Assembly: GCA_037975125.1 (NCBI GenBank)
Contig: CM075852.1
Span: 20,271,025 to 20,335,024 of the forward strand
Source: Latrodectus hesperus
Lineage: Eukaryota; Arthropoda; Arachnida; Araneae; Theridiidae
Reading direction: 5' to 3'
Length of the DNA stretch: 64,000 nt
A program made the position numbers and the translations under genes. Position 1 is the stretch's first letter. The number at the start of each line of letters is the position of its first letter. The notes under the pieces were generated by a model that saw only the letters and a list, made by a program, of their open reading frames with translations, was not told where the DNA came from and searched no databases. Of the stretch, positions 1 to 10,769 are shown piece by piece.

Positions 1-2423
1 TCTCGATGCCACAATGAATCAATCCACTGTATAACAACTGAGACAGCTAGAGCATTTTGAGAGTTCTAAATAAATTCATACAAAATTAAACACATACTTA
101 CTTTTTATCACCGTGAACAACTGTGTGGAATGCTGTTTTCCAGCTATTCAGTTTCCAAAAGAATGACGAAAAAGTTATTAAAGAAGACTATGCTGTGAAC
201 GGCTCAAAACGTATAAATTGAAAAATTATTGATAAATATTTATTACAAAATTTTGATCACTCATATTAGCCAAATCAAATCATTTCAACAAAAAAACTGC
301 GAGCTAAGCCTAGAGTAAACTGATCAGTAGGAGATGTGTATTTTGGCTCTGATTTCTGCAGATAAATCTAATGAGTTGAATGCTTGGGAATTTTCCTCCA
401 TTACTCACTTATGACTGGTGATTATATAGCCCCGCATGATTGCATAGAACCACGATTATATAATAGCTCAGTATATTGTGATATTGCGACTTTTGATTAT
501 ATAACACAGAAGATTGTATAGCCATATGATTATAGTCTAATGTTAGGAAAAAGTCTTTCAAAACAAAACACCTTTATATAGATATTGTATCTAATATATT
601 GTTTCGAAATTATGATTTTTTTAAATCGATTTTTTTACTAAAAGAAATATACGTTCACATATCTATCTAATTTCTATTTATCTATCGATATATTATTTAC
701 TAAGATAGTCCTTAAAGAAACTAATTACTTGTTCTGAACAGAAAATATAAGAAATTATTTAAAAATAAATTAAAAGATAAATTGGAAAAATCTTCCACTT
801 TTGATATTTTCTAAATGCATTTATGAGTAAACAATATATTTTTAATATTTCATAAAAATTAAGATGTTCTCAAAATTCATGATACTCTGCATTTTTTCCG
901 ATACAAACTAGGACAAATATATTCTTGAATATGTCCATTAATGGCAAAACTATGTACTGCTTTCTGACAAGTTTCAGAGAGGTAAGTGTATTAGCGATAC
1001 ACACTTTTCTCATTAGAAAACTAATAAAAGTTTTTGCAATTCTTGCATGTTTTGGCAGTTTTCAAGAAATAAATGAGAAATACATTTATAGACAAAGACA
1101 TCAGTCAATAATTTATTCCTAACGAAATAAACATACTCTTAAACATATTTTATATTATGATTTAACTAACAATTTAAATTTATTCTGTAACATAATACAA
1201 AATTTAATATTCTGTTGAATGGAGTAAGCATTGTTATTTAATATAATGAATTTAATTATATTATCTAAGAACTGTGTGTGGTATAATACACTAAAACTGA
1301 TTTTCTAAAGAATATTTATGCCATTAGCTTTTCTACTATTTAAAATAGTTCAAATGTTAATATTCATTTTAATATTAATTTATTTTCTTTTAGTAAAAGA
1401 CTTAAAATGTTTAAAATATAAACTTCAATTCAAAAGGAAAATACAAAATTTCTATTGGCACATTTAAATTATAAGCATTAGTTACTAAATATTAGGACAA
1501 TTAATACAAATATATTTTTCTGCAATAAATTTCACTCAATTTTTAATAAATTATACCTAGTACAAAATAAAATGCACACAATAATAAAATGACATTTAAC
1601 ATAATTGCTCTTATTTTTAATAAAAATTGGAGTTATTTTTCACAAATTATGTACTCAAATAATGTACAAATGTGCAGCTATAAAAAAAAGAACATTTTTA
1701 TTTATTAATTGTAATGTCATGCAAAATACTAACATTTTTACCAAATTCAAAAAAAAAAAAAAAAATCTTCAAGACGTGAAAGTACAATAAATGTGAGCTG
1801 AAGTCGTGCTAAACAAGAATTAAATGAAAAGCACTTTGTAAAAAGCTATTTTCTAAAACAACTGAGCAGAAATGCTCATAAGATACCTGGCTAAAGAAAA
1901 ATATCTTTTAAGTTGGGTGTTGCAAGGTATAACAATTATTTAAGTTGGGGATAAATTTATCAAGAAATCAGAATCAGCAGTACAGTCAAACATATATACA
2001 TTTGACATGGATCTTCGATTTTCTTGATGAACTTTTCATCTTTCAAATTGTTATAGATAATAGCAAGTGAAAAACATTTTACCTCGAAGGCATTTTTCCA
2101 TGATTTTTCATGTTGTAAGATTAAGTGCGAATTCTTAAAAAGAAAAATTCCAGTTATAGACAGAAACCCTTCAGTTTCGATAAGGTGACCGAAGAGTTCC
2201 AATTTGGCAATTAAATATCAAATTCTGTACCAAAGATTATTTGTTCTAATTCTAGAGACAACGGCAAAGGAAAGGTATCCCATGCAATTCTGAGCACATT
2301 ATAACTTTAAGCGCATTTTGAAAAATGGTTTTAAATTAAAAAAATAATAAATAATTATCTGAAATGTAATACAAATAATAAGGAATAATGACGATAAGAT
2401 CAGCAACTTCATACTATTTAAGT
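1..2423. other. AT-rich DNA without recognisable feature
   Basis: Only short chance reading frames and A/T homopolymers (for example an A-run near 1749-1765) are visible. No domain, splice-bounded exon or repeat boundary was recognised. Confidence 0.5.
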
Positions 2424-2940
2424 TAAAGCTCATTTCACTTAAACATGGTGTTTGTTCATTTGCAATGGATACCTTCACAAGTGAATCTCCACGGAAATGA
2501 AATGGCAGGTAATCTTGCTAAGGAGGGTTGCAGGATTTCAATAACTCCCTCTTCCGCCATCTCCTTTATGGAGTTATACTCCCGGGAAAAATCTAAATTC
2601 TCGGAGGAGTGGAAAACAACCCATATCCATGATTGGTACAAGGAATCAAAAGCGGGTTTGTCCCTTGACCTCCCTTGTGACAGACGTACCTGGACTACTC
2701 TCTCAAGATTTGCTAGTGGTCACATCAAGTGCCTCACTTAAAACGAGGGCAGGAAAACCTTCGTCGCCTGCACCAAGTGCCAAAGTCATCAGGCCTCTCC
2801 TGAGCACCTTTTGGATTGTATGGGTCTCTCTAAGGAGGATCTCTTCTGCAATTCTCTCCTAGTCTTTGACTTCCTTACAGTCAATGGGCTCGTGGATCTT
2901 GTCTGACGGAGTCAGATAGTGAGGATAAGAAACAACAACA
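2424..2940 (+). pseudogene. 3' end of an RNase H-bearing LINE (dead fragment)
   Basis: The reading frame from 2427 translates as the end of the RNase H domain of a non-LTR retrotransposon polyprotein. It contains the motif VHLQWIPSQVNLHGNEMAGN (the catalytic-end region, normally QWIPSHV..GNE.AD.LA), then a linker with W and HIKCL motifs. After an in-frame TAA at 2739-2741 it continues in the same frame with a C-x2-C-x6-H-x4-C knuckle (CTKC..EHLLDC) and ends in VNGLVDLV before TGA 2904-2906. The 5' side is truncated: an in-frame TAA lies at 2424, and the RT and endonuclease are absent. Past the stop there is a stem-loop and then a GATAAGAAACAACAACAG tail typical of the LINE 3' end. The RNase H assignment is from motif recognition; the clade is not certain. 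Confidence 0.78.
2899..2919 (+). other. Stem-loop over the LINE stop codon
   Basis: Nine pairs (two of them G-U) close a GGA loop. Stem arms are 2899-2907 and 2911-2919, and the TGA stop lies in the 5' arm. The same arrangement occurs at the second LINE tail, 9863-9883, with different outer pairs. Confidence 0.5.
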
Positions 2941-3082
2941 GCAAGAGAAAACAAAGAATCCGTGAGAGAGATATCTATTGAGAAAGTCAAGAGTAACTTG
3001 CTATTTCGCAGACAAGATTTTATATAAATTTTTGCATAATATTTTACAAGGAGAGTGACGTTTGACTGCAATCAACCTTTAA

Positions 3083-4123
3083 CCTTTTCACGACGGGGCG
3101 CCTTTGTTTAAGACGCATGTTCAGGACGATGCTGAAGTGAAAGGAAAGATATTACAGGACGGGGATTTTTCTCTGCTAGGTCTAGCTTTAGAAAAAATTC
3201 GTAAATAATAAAGTTAAAGTCCTATCGCCGTGATTTTTGATAGCATTTTAGATTATCACATAATCTATATTATAACATTAAAGCTGGACTTTAATAATGT
3301 TTTTCCTTTAATTTATATGAAAATATATATAAAAAAGTTGCTTACATTGAGAAACGATTTTCGACAGTGCAATTCTAGTTTTTCCAAAATTTTCATTGAC
3401 AAAACACTTCAACATATTTGCAAATTAACAAAAACTATACAAGGGCTATTTACAAGAAAAAATAACAAAATTTAAAATGAAGACTGAATATGGAAAATCT
3501 CAAATCACGGAGAACCGCAAAGTCCGACATTGCATGATTTGCAAGTATAAAATGTTTGTTGTGTTTTCTTTTCTTTCATCATGGTTTGTGAGCAAACAAT
3601 GCACTTTCTGCGACTTTTTTCTCACTTTTTGTTCAAATTAAGGGTAGGAAAATGCCTACTAGATAATCCTCGCCAAAATAATCTGGAGTCGAAAATTTTC
3701 GAAATAACAAGAAAAGTGAGCAAATATAACCGAAAGCAGTAAAACCTGTAACGAAACTGACGCTAAAACCCTAAAAGACTTCCAATAGTAGCGAAAAAAA
3801 CAAAATAAAAAAAGTGTTCTGAGAGCTATCAGAAGCGAGAATGCTTAAATTACATGGATAGTTGAAGAGCCGAGCTGTGTTTGTTTACATTGAGATTTCC
3901 TCTCTCCACCCACAACTGATAATCAAAATACCAAAAAAAGCAGGAATACGAAAAATAAATGAAGGTCAGAACACTAAAACTACGTTCAGTTTAAATGTAA
4001 AGGACACATAGTGCCCTCTAGTGATTATTAAAAATTGTTCCAGCTTAAAATGCATATATGAACCACCCGGCCCTCAATTTCGTCCGTACGAAATGCATAT
4101 ATACACCACTCGTCGCGAAGAGG
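3083..4123 (-). mobile_element. piggyBac-type element, internally deleted
   Basis: The ends read TTAACCTTTTCACGACGGG on the left and, reverse-complemented, TTAACCTCTTCGCGACGAG on the right, so the element has imperfect inverted termini starting with CC. It is flanked by TTAA at 3079-3082 and 4124-4127, the target site of the piggyBac superfamily. At 1041 bp it is far shorter than an autonomous piggyBac (usually above 2 kb). The minus strand keeps only the C-terminal cysteine domain of a transposase, so this is a non-autonomous deletion derivative. Confidence 0.8.
3472..3633 (-). pseudogene. piggyBac transposase C-terminal zinc-binding remnant
   Basis: Read on the minus strand, this fragment shows RRKCIVCSQ, then TCKSCNVGLCGSP, then FEIFH before a TAA at 3472-3474. 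This is the C-x2-C ... C-x2-C-x4-C ... F-x2-(Y/F)-H pattern of the piggyBac C-terminal RING/PHD-like finger, which binds DNA near the transposon ends. The cysteine expected before FEIFH (family pattern C-F-x2-Y-H) is a TGA codon, so the finger is broken. A stop also lies just upstream of the first cysteine. The DDD catalytic domain was not found inside the element. It lies wholly within the TTAA-flanked termini, which supports the assignment. Confidence 0.7.
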
Positions 4124-4127
4124 TTAA

Positions 4128-4770
4128 TGAAACTCAATTAATAGCTCATTTACTTTATTAAAGTCATGATTAATTAAAATGTGCTAATTGTGTAAATAAC
4201 TCCTCACTTTGCCAGTAGAGGAGGGAAATGTATCGTTTAGGCATGAGTTATAGATGTAGAAGTTTCTCCCAAAGAGCTCAGCAATCTAGGAAAGTCGAAT
4301 TTAATGCAAATGATTTTGTTCCTCCTGATCTGAAGTAAACAAAAATTCTGTTGATTATTTACTTCGACATTTCTTTTTATTGTACGTCTAAAAAAACTTG
4401 TTTAAAAATAATTTAATATTATTTACAAAAAATAAGACTAAAATGTTTTTACAGAAAACACTAATAGATGATAAATATTATTATATTAAATATAATGTAT
4501 ATTACATGTTATGTCATTAAATATTATTATTTTCTAATAAACTATTGTTTTCATTTAAAAAATCCTCATTTGAGATTCATAATTTTTTTATAATATAATA
4601 TTTCATTAAAATCATAGAAGTCATCACTTGTTAAGTAATTATTATTACGGTATATATGTGAAATAATTTATTCATTAGCATTTTTTTGTCAAATGTAATG
4701 CTTAAACTTATTAAACGTTTTATATATTTTATTGATTTTAATTTTTTTATTAACTTTAAATTGTTAATAA
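4128..4770. other. AT-rich DNA without recognisable feature
   Basis: Spacer between the piggyBac derivative and the Tc1 element; nothing was recognised. Confidence 0.5.
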
Positions 4771-5529
4771 TACACTGCGTGAAAAAAGTAGAAGGACACA
4801 ATGTACTTTTCAAATAAAAGAAGAACTTTGAATTTTTGCAAAATAGTTTTATTACAACACTTTTAAAAACCTATTTACAATCAAATAACAATATCACTGA
4901 CATGAAATAAAAAACTACTTACTTATTACAATAAAAAAATAGTTTAAACCACATCATACTGTGTGAAAAAAGTAGAAGGGCAGTTCTAAATATTGAAAAT
5001 AAGTCTTATTACTAAGCAATATTTTTGCTATTTGCTTTAATTTCTTCAAAGACTCTATTTGTCATTGAATCATATGAGTTTTAAGTTTTGGTGTGGCAAA
5101 GATCGCCCGAAACGCTATTCAAAGCTTTTCGAAGTTCAATCAGAGACTCATATTGCTTGCCTCTTGCGTAAACATGCCGAACAGTTACTGACTATATATT
5201 TTAAACTTTATTGAGATCGGTACTTTTTGCAGGCCATAACAAAACCCGATCATTATTTGTTTCAAACCAATTTATAATGCCGTTTACCGAGTGAATTGAC
5301 GTTCCATTTGATGAAATATTGAACTTTCTCTGCCTAGCTCAGCGCCATAGGGAAGATGCTCTGAATTTAATATTTGAACGTAATCTGAATGTTTCTGTCT
5401 TCCATCCAAAAACGCTAGATTAATCTTTCCACCTTACCCAATAGCTAACCAATAAACTCCCTTGTCTTATCTGTCTAGTTGAACAAGTATTTTCTTGTGT
5501 ACCCAGGCAATATTGATAACCATCTAGAC

Positions 5530-8188
5530 CATGGGTTCCCAAACTTTTTTTTATCGAGGACCACTTTCAAAGTTTTACCATTTTTGGTGGACCCCTGCAG
5601 CTACATTTCTGCTGTATTCTCAAAACTCCTAAAAATATCACCTTAAATTGAGGGTGTTAAGAAGAAAAAAAAGTAGCACATTTTCTTGTGTCTATTTATT
5701 GAAACAATACTTGTGGTTATACAAAATTATAAACATTTATTATTACAACAATTAACAATTGACAAAGAAATCAACAATGAACTCTGAAATGTAAATCATA
5801 ATAATATATAATTAAAATAAAAATAATCATACATAATACATAGAGTGAAAAATAGTCATACTTTTAATGAAGCGGATGTACTTGATGAATAGAGAGCAAA
5901 TTATCAATGTTTGGCTTCAGTTTTGTAAGAAATAATCTCAAATTTCCCCCTTCTGTAATGTTCAATCTGCTCCCTTTTTTGTTAACATATTGGTAATGGC
6001 ACTAAAACTTCTTTCAACAAAATATAACGTCGGAAATGCTATAAATATTTCTCGCAATTTCCCACAGCCCAGGATATTTTTCGGAGATTTCTACCTGCAG
6101 CCAAAATGTTTGATAGCCTTTTTTAAATTTAACCTTCAGTTCCTCGTTGGTGCAGAGCTCAAGTAGCTCCTCCTGTAATACCACATTCGCATCTTCCGTT
6201 TCATCAAATGGGGTTATGAACCAATGTGGTATTTCCATCGTCAGAAGATCTTCATATCTAATTTTCAAGTCATCATGCAGGATATTTAAATGTATCGCGT
6301 ATATCTGAATATCCACATCAAGATATTCTATTTGTGACAAGTGCGGAAACTGGGAGAATTCACACCGACTAATACTTTGCTTCATTAATTTCAATTTACC
6401 AAGAAAAGCTGAAGTTAAACCCTTTATTCTTATTAAAATCTGTACCATTTAAGCTTGTACCATTGTAATTGCAAGTTAGCACCATTGAATTTTTTAAACA
6501 ACAATGTTAAATACGCAATGTCCGCTTTATATTTGAACAAATTTTCTTTTAAATCTGGTGCTTTAGCTTCCAGAAATTCAATCACTGATTCGAAAATTGA
6601 GTAAAATCTCGATAAGCATGCACCTTTCGACAACCAGCGTCTACTACTCTACTTCATTAAGAGTAGTCGTTGGAAATCTTCACCATTTTCATTGCACAAT
6701 AGTGCAAATAAACCGGTATTCAAAGCATTGCTTCTTATTTTATTAACTGTGTTAATTACAAATTGAAGCGCACGATTGGTGCAATCTATCACTCAAATTT
6801 TTCTCTGCATGGTGTTGTCGGTGGATGACAATGTGAATTGCAGTCAGTCTTGGTATTATTCTTTTAAGATGGCTTATAAACCCACGATATCGCCCGAACA
6901 TGACAGGAGCTCAATCTGCTGCCACCGAAATAATGTTTGTAAATGGAATAGATTTTTCTGTAAAAAAAAATCACTCAGAACATTAAATATCGATTCGCCT
7001 TTAGTGTCCGACAGTTTTTGCGAATAGCAGCTGCTCATGGATTTCTTCGTGCATAACAAATCGAACAAATGCCAATAATAATGTTTCATTACCAGGCAAA
7101 GTAAACTCGTTCAATTGAATAGAAAAATGAGTGGTTTGCAGATAATTACACTAGAAGCTTTCTATATCAGAGCTCATTTCATCAATATGTCATTGTACAG
7201 TGTTGTTACTTAAAGAAATTCTTTTGAGTACATCAAATGGTAGTTTGTGCAGAACAGTTTTTAAAACTCTTTCAATAGTGGGTAAAAATTACTCTTCTCC
7301 GATGATGTGCGGTTTTTCAGATTTCGCTATAAGCAACGAAATATTGAAAGATGTCCGCAAGCCATCATCATTACTTTGAGACGTTGAAGCAAACATGCTA
7401 TTTACAGTACGTCTCTTTTCATATTTTTCTTTCAATGTTTGAAAGTATTTTAGATCTTTACCTATTTTTTTCAGGATGACACGTTCTTAAATGGTGTTCA
7501 AGGTTCGATGGTTTCATAGAGTCATTGCTTAGAGCTTTGTTGCATAAAAGACACATAGGTAATCGTTTGTCTGCTGTTAATGTAAGAAACCAAATTTCAA
7601 ATAATCAACACTACTGTGGAGAGTTTTCTTGTTAGATTCAGCCATTTTCCGTATCATTTGTCACTAGTAAAAAAATGTTTGTTTTTGAGGCTATTTTACC
7701 AGAATATGGCTATTATAACACAACAGAGTAGAATTATAGTAATAAAGAAATAAAATGCCCGCGAAATTCACTCACTATCACATTTTTATGTTCAAAATCC
7801 CGGAAATAAATGAGCAACGTTTTGATCTTGGCATTCGTATGTATATTAATGTAGAGCAAGCTCAGCATAAATTGCATTTCATCCCTTTGCAGGTCTAAGG
7901 AAGCATCCCAGATGAGCGGGCGCACGGGTGGCACTTTGCAAGTCTCGATATGTGGTGTACACTCTTGTACTATTATCTATAGTTCTATTCAATTCTGTGT
8001 TTGAACTGAGTCTCAAATATTTTTGTGTACCTACCTAGTGAACGACGCTACCTGCCTACGCTGATAGGTAAATCCAAGCCAAAAATTTTGTTCTTTACTT
8101 TTTTTCGTGAAAGAAAATTTTTCGTGGACACCTGTGTGACCTCCTGTGGACCCCCGGAGGTCCACCTGGACCACTTTATGAACCTATG
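5530..8188 (-). mobile_element. hAT-superfamily transposon (2.66 kb)
   Basis: The left end is CATGGGTTCCCAAACTTTTTT and the right end, reverse-complemented, is CATAGGTTCATAAAGTGGTCC, giving short imperfect inverted termini. The flanks ATCTAGAC (5522-5529) and ATCTAAAA (8189-8196) agree at 6 of 8 positions and fit the 8-bp duplication of hAT elements. One transposase pseudogene runs on the minus strand through most of the element. The element interrupts the Tc1 transposase, so it is younger than that element. Confidence 0.85.
5864..7645 (-). pseudogene. hAT transposase pseudogene (BED finger, SCND3/ZBED-like)
   Basis: An ATG at 7645-7643 opens MAESNKKTL, followed by a BED-type finger (CLLCNKALSND ... 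HHLRTCHPEK). Further blocks on the minus strand include FAKTVGH, a DGAPVM motif (near 6900), SKGACLSRFYSIFESVIEF (6633 on) and a hAT C-terminal dimerisation domain. The last reads ELLELCTNEELKVKFKKGYQ, FWLQ, PGLWEIA, then, after a one-base frame change near 6030, FPTLYFVERSFSAITNMLTK and NLRLFLTKLKPNI, ending at TAA 5864-5866. Stops and frameshifts interrupt the middle. The order matches the SCAN/ZBED-domain hAT proteins common in animal genomes. It is non-functional as it stands. Confidence 0.85.
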
Positions 8189-8935
8189 ATCTAAAACATA
8201 TAAATTGTAATTTTTTCATAAAAAAATAACTGAAGTCCATTCAGAGTTAAAAGTCATGTGTTCTTTAGCCCACAGAAGTCGGTGCTCAATGTACCTTTCC
8301 TTCCATTTAAGATTGTGCTTACTTTTCTTGAATGTAAACTTATCCGATTTTTTATGTAATTGTAAAGTGTTCTTTTGGTTACATTTGAGAATACAGATGG
8401 GTCTTTTGCTTTTTCAATGCTTCTACACGTTTTTCTAAGTTCTTTAAGTATTTTTTTTTTGATCACGTAGTAGCAGTTTTTTATGTTTGTCAGTCTTTGC
8501 TTTCCTCTGACACTTTGGATTATCTAAAAAGTTAGAAACAGCGTTTGGACTGATGAGTAGGTGCCTTACAATTTCTCTAACACCTTTGTCCTTTGACACA
8601 ATTTGGCCTTTTTAAAATTCACTTAAGAATTCCCTTTAGTTATTTTAACTGTACAAAAATTGAGGATTTTTTTCAACAAAATGTCTGTTATGAAGGAAAG
8701 AGATTTTAAAGCAATGTTTTCATTATATCAGACTGATACAGATTCTTAAATGAGAATATTTTTGAAGATTACTTTTTCACTGACCAAAAAATCCTTAAGT
8801 ACTATCTTATAATATTTTCTTGAAGGTAAATAGAACTTATTCATTGAAAATAAAAGAAAATTTAAATTAATTGCGTTAAATTACAAAAAACATAATTTAT
8901 AATATATGAGTGTCATACATTTTTCCAGCAGTGTA

Positions 8936-9369
8936 TTTCATTTAGTTGTTATTAAAATTTTCAGTTAACCAAAAATTTCTAATGAAAAGATAGTTCACTC
9001 ATCATTGACAATGAAAATTTTTGCATTGAAATTCGTTCTATACTTGAAAATTGTTTGGTAAAATGTGTTGTACTCAGAAGCCTCACGGAAGAAAACCTGG
9101 AAATTTTCGAGCAACTAAATCGACAAATAAGCTAAGATCAAGCAGAAATGCTGCATTCTTTTCATTAGGGTCTTTTGAAATTTAGTGGTGGGGCCTGTAT
9201 TTCTGAATGGAGAAATTCAAATCTAGCTGCTGTTGAATAACAATTTTGCTTTATGCAGGTCAAAATTTTGATTTAGACATAGAAGGATGACAGGTGGGAG
9301 AAAATCAAATGCTTGGAGGACATGTTCAATAAAAATAATGACAAATGTTCAATGAAAAATTTTACAGTT
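8936..9369. other. Spacer, nothing recognised
   Basis: Between the Tc1 right end and the first RNase H-like motif of the next LINE fragment. It could hold decayed upstream LINE sequence, but no motif supports that. Confidence 0.4.
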
Positions 9370-9915
9370 GTTAAGCTGCCCACTTGCAATGTCAGGCATG
9401 TCTGGACAAGTGACAGGAAATGAGTCTCATGGGATTGCTTTTGCTGCGACTCTTTACTGACTCACTGTTTTTCTAAAAATATTTTCAAAATGCATTCAAT
9501 GTAAACATTTTTTAGTCTACATTTTTAAATATTAACTAATCTTCTCTAGGAGTAGGGCTCTTGCCAACTCATCTTGGAATATTCCGCCGTCTCATCCTTG
9601 GTACTGCGGCTCTGATCCTGGGAGATCTTTGAGTTTCGACGGTGATAGATGTGATCAAACTGCCTTGTCCAGACTCAGATCCAGCCATCTTCGGACTCTA
9701 CGATTCTCTCAGGGCAAACAAATCATTTTCCACCTGCACTTCATGCAATACTAGCGAAGACAGTTCATAACACCTATTGAACTGCATTGGCTTTTCAAAG
9801 CGTGAACTTTTATAAAGCCCTGGGGCTGTCCTCGATTCTTTGAAGGCGAAGGATGTCATGGACCTGGTCTGATTCAGACCAGGGGATAAGAAAGAAGAAG
9901 AAGAAGAAATATTAA
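9370..9915 (+). pseudogene. RNase H end of a second LINE copy, with 3' tail
   Basis: Near 9380-9430 a frame reads CPLAMSGMSGQVTGNESHGIAF, a decayed version of the RNase H block (W-P-S-H-V..GNE). From about 9575 the frame gives WNIPPSHPWY, then DQTALSRLRSSHLRTL, then, after a one-base frame change near 9705, FSTCTSCNTSEDSS-stop-HLLNC and VLDSLKAKDVMDLV before TGA 9870-9872. The C-x2-C-x7-H-x3-C knuckle and the terminal DLV match the 2.4-2.9 kb fragment, so both are 3' ends of related LINEs. Two in-frame stops lie inside the knuckle region. A GATAAGAAAGAAGAAG tail follows. Confidence 0.72.
9863..9883 (+). other. Stem-loop over the LINE stop codon
   Basis: A perfect 9-bp stem (9863-9871 with 9875-9883) closes an ATT loop at the TGA stop and is followed by GATAAGAAAG and a (GAA)n tail. 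It is equivalent in position to the stem at 2899-2919. Confidence 0.55.
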
Positions 9916-9974
9916 CTTCATGATGGGAAAACAAAAATATTTCAAAATGTTTAGAAAATAAACAGGATTTGGTT

Positions 9975-10145
9975 CAAAGGCTGCCATTCTTGAGCAAAGC
10001 AAGACAGATTTCGCATTTCTGTTTCCTGCACGCATGTCTGTCGTGTGAGTGCTTGGTAATATACCGGAGTTCCTCCTCTGTTGCGACGCATAAGCACCGC
10101 TTCATGTCTATGAAATGTCCTTCCAGAAGGGGAAATACAGCTGAG
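9975..10145 (-). other. Coding-like cysteine-containing segment, unidentified
   Basis: The minus strand, bounded upstream by a TGA, gives about 55 codons ending in TGA. Visible pieces are FPLLEGHFIDMKRCLCVATE, EELRYITKHSHDRHACRKQK and CEICLALLKNGSL, with five cysteines (CxC, C, CxxC). The segment is richer in G+C than its flanks. It could be the last exon of an unknown gene (a TTTGAG dinucleotide acceptor candidate precedes it) or the end of a transposon protein. I do not recognise the family, so no function is proposed. Confidence 0.25.
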
Positions 10146-10479
10146 ATTCCTCAAATGCCTTATATTGGCTTCGGCCAATTAAGATATAAATTAAAAGTCA
10201 AGTGCACATATCCTTTCATTTAATAGTGAGTATAATGAAACCTAAAAAAAGTAGGTTGAACAATAAGAATAACCGAAAATTTTAAACTATATACATATTT
10301 TAAAGATAATCTTAAGTTCTGTTCAACATAGAGAAATGTATGCATTTTTACTAAAATAATGAATGTAAACTACTAAAAAGTATTCTAAAGTTTCATATAA
10401 TAATTTAACAACATTTTATTCATGTAGAATATTTTAGAATAATTTAAAAACAACTCTTGCATTAATGGCTCGTTAAAAT

Positions 10480-10767
10480 TTGTTCTTCTTATTTTTTTCT
10501 TGCAGAGTTGCTAGTAATTTCAAGGATATGCGCATTCAAGAAACAATATATGCACAAAAACCTTTATGTGTGCTTCGAATGCTTTCTTCAGTGATCTTTA
10601 CAGGCGAAGAAAGTTTATTTACGCAACAATGCACTTTATCTGCGACCGTAAATATCTATTTTTGGAAGAAGTGGAATACTGCAAGTGGAAACTGCAGCGG
10701 TGAAACAAAACCTCTGGATCAAGAACATCTAATCTTAACAATCTTTCCTAGTTCAAAATTCTCATGA
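10480..10767 (+). other. Possible exon after a strong splice acceptor, unidentified
   Basis: A T-rich tract ending TTTTTTTCTTGCAG (about 10490-10504) is a good 3' splice site. About 250 bp of more balanced composition follow, with one open frame of roughly 88 codons to a TGA. Cysteine-bearing text appears in more than one frame (for example FICDRKYLFLEEVEYCKWK in another frame), so the correct frame is unclear and it may be a pseudogene. No family was recognised. Confidence 0.2.
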
Positions 10768-10769
10768 AT

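Larger units (their letters stand above)
5012..8650 (-). pseudogene. Tc1-like transposase pseudogene, split by a hAT element
   Basis: The 5' half (about 8650 to 8189) encodes a degenerate helix-turn-helix region, then KEERY-like and WAKEHMTFNSEWTSVIF motifs. The last is the approach to the first catalytic aspartate (normally FSDE). Coding then jumps over the hAT insertion to 5529-5012, which reads DGYQY, INLAFLDGRQKHSDYVQILN, a degraded QQDN block (IFHQME), a degraded SPDLNPIE block, and a C-terminal segment ending at TAG 5012-5014. Many stops and frameshifts are present. The hAT copy landed at the N-L-D-G codons. DDE transposases of this family cut and paste at TA sites; this one cannot be functional. 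Confidence 0.8.
4773..8933 (-). mobile_element. Tc1-type transposon with a nested hAT insertion
   Basis: The left terminus is CACTGCGTGAAAAAAGTAG after TA at 4771-4772. The right terminus, reverse-complemented, is CACTGCTGGAAAAATG beside TA at 8934-8935, giving the TA duplication of Tc1/mariner elements. A second copy of the terminal motif (CTGTGTGAAAAAAGTAGAAG) sits about 186 bp inside the left end near 4961, and a degenerate counterpart lies near 8765-8785. This is an inverted-repeat/direct-repeat (IR/DR) arrangement like that of Sleeping Beauty-type elements. Removing the hAT insertion leaves an element of about 1.5 kb, normal for Tc1. Confidence 0.8.

Noticed and set aside
7734..7934. 66-codon minus-strand open frame inside the hAT element
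   Set aside because: It lies upstream of the BED-finger start and shows no hAT motif; treated as non-coding hAT sequence.
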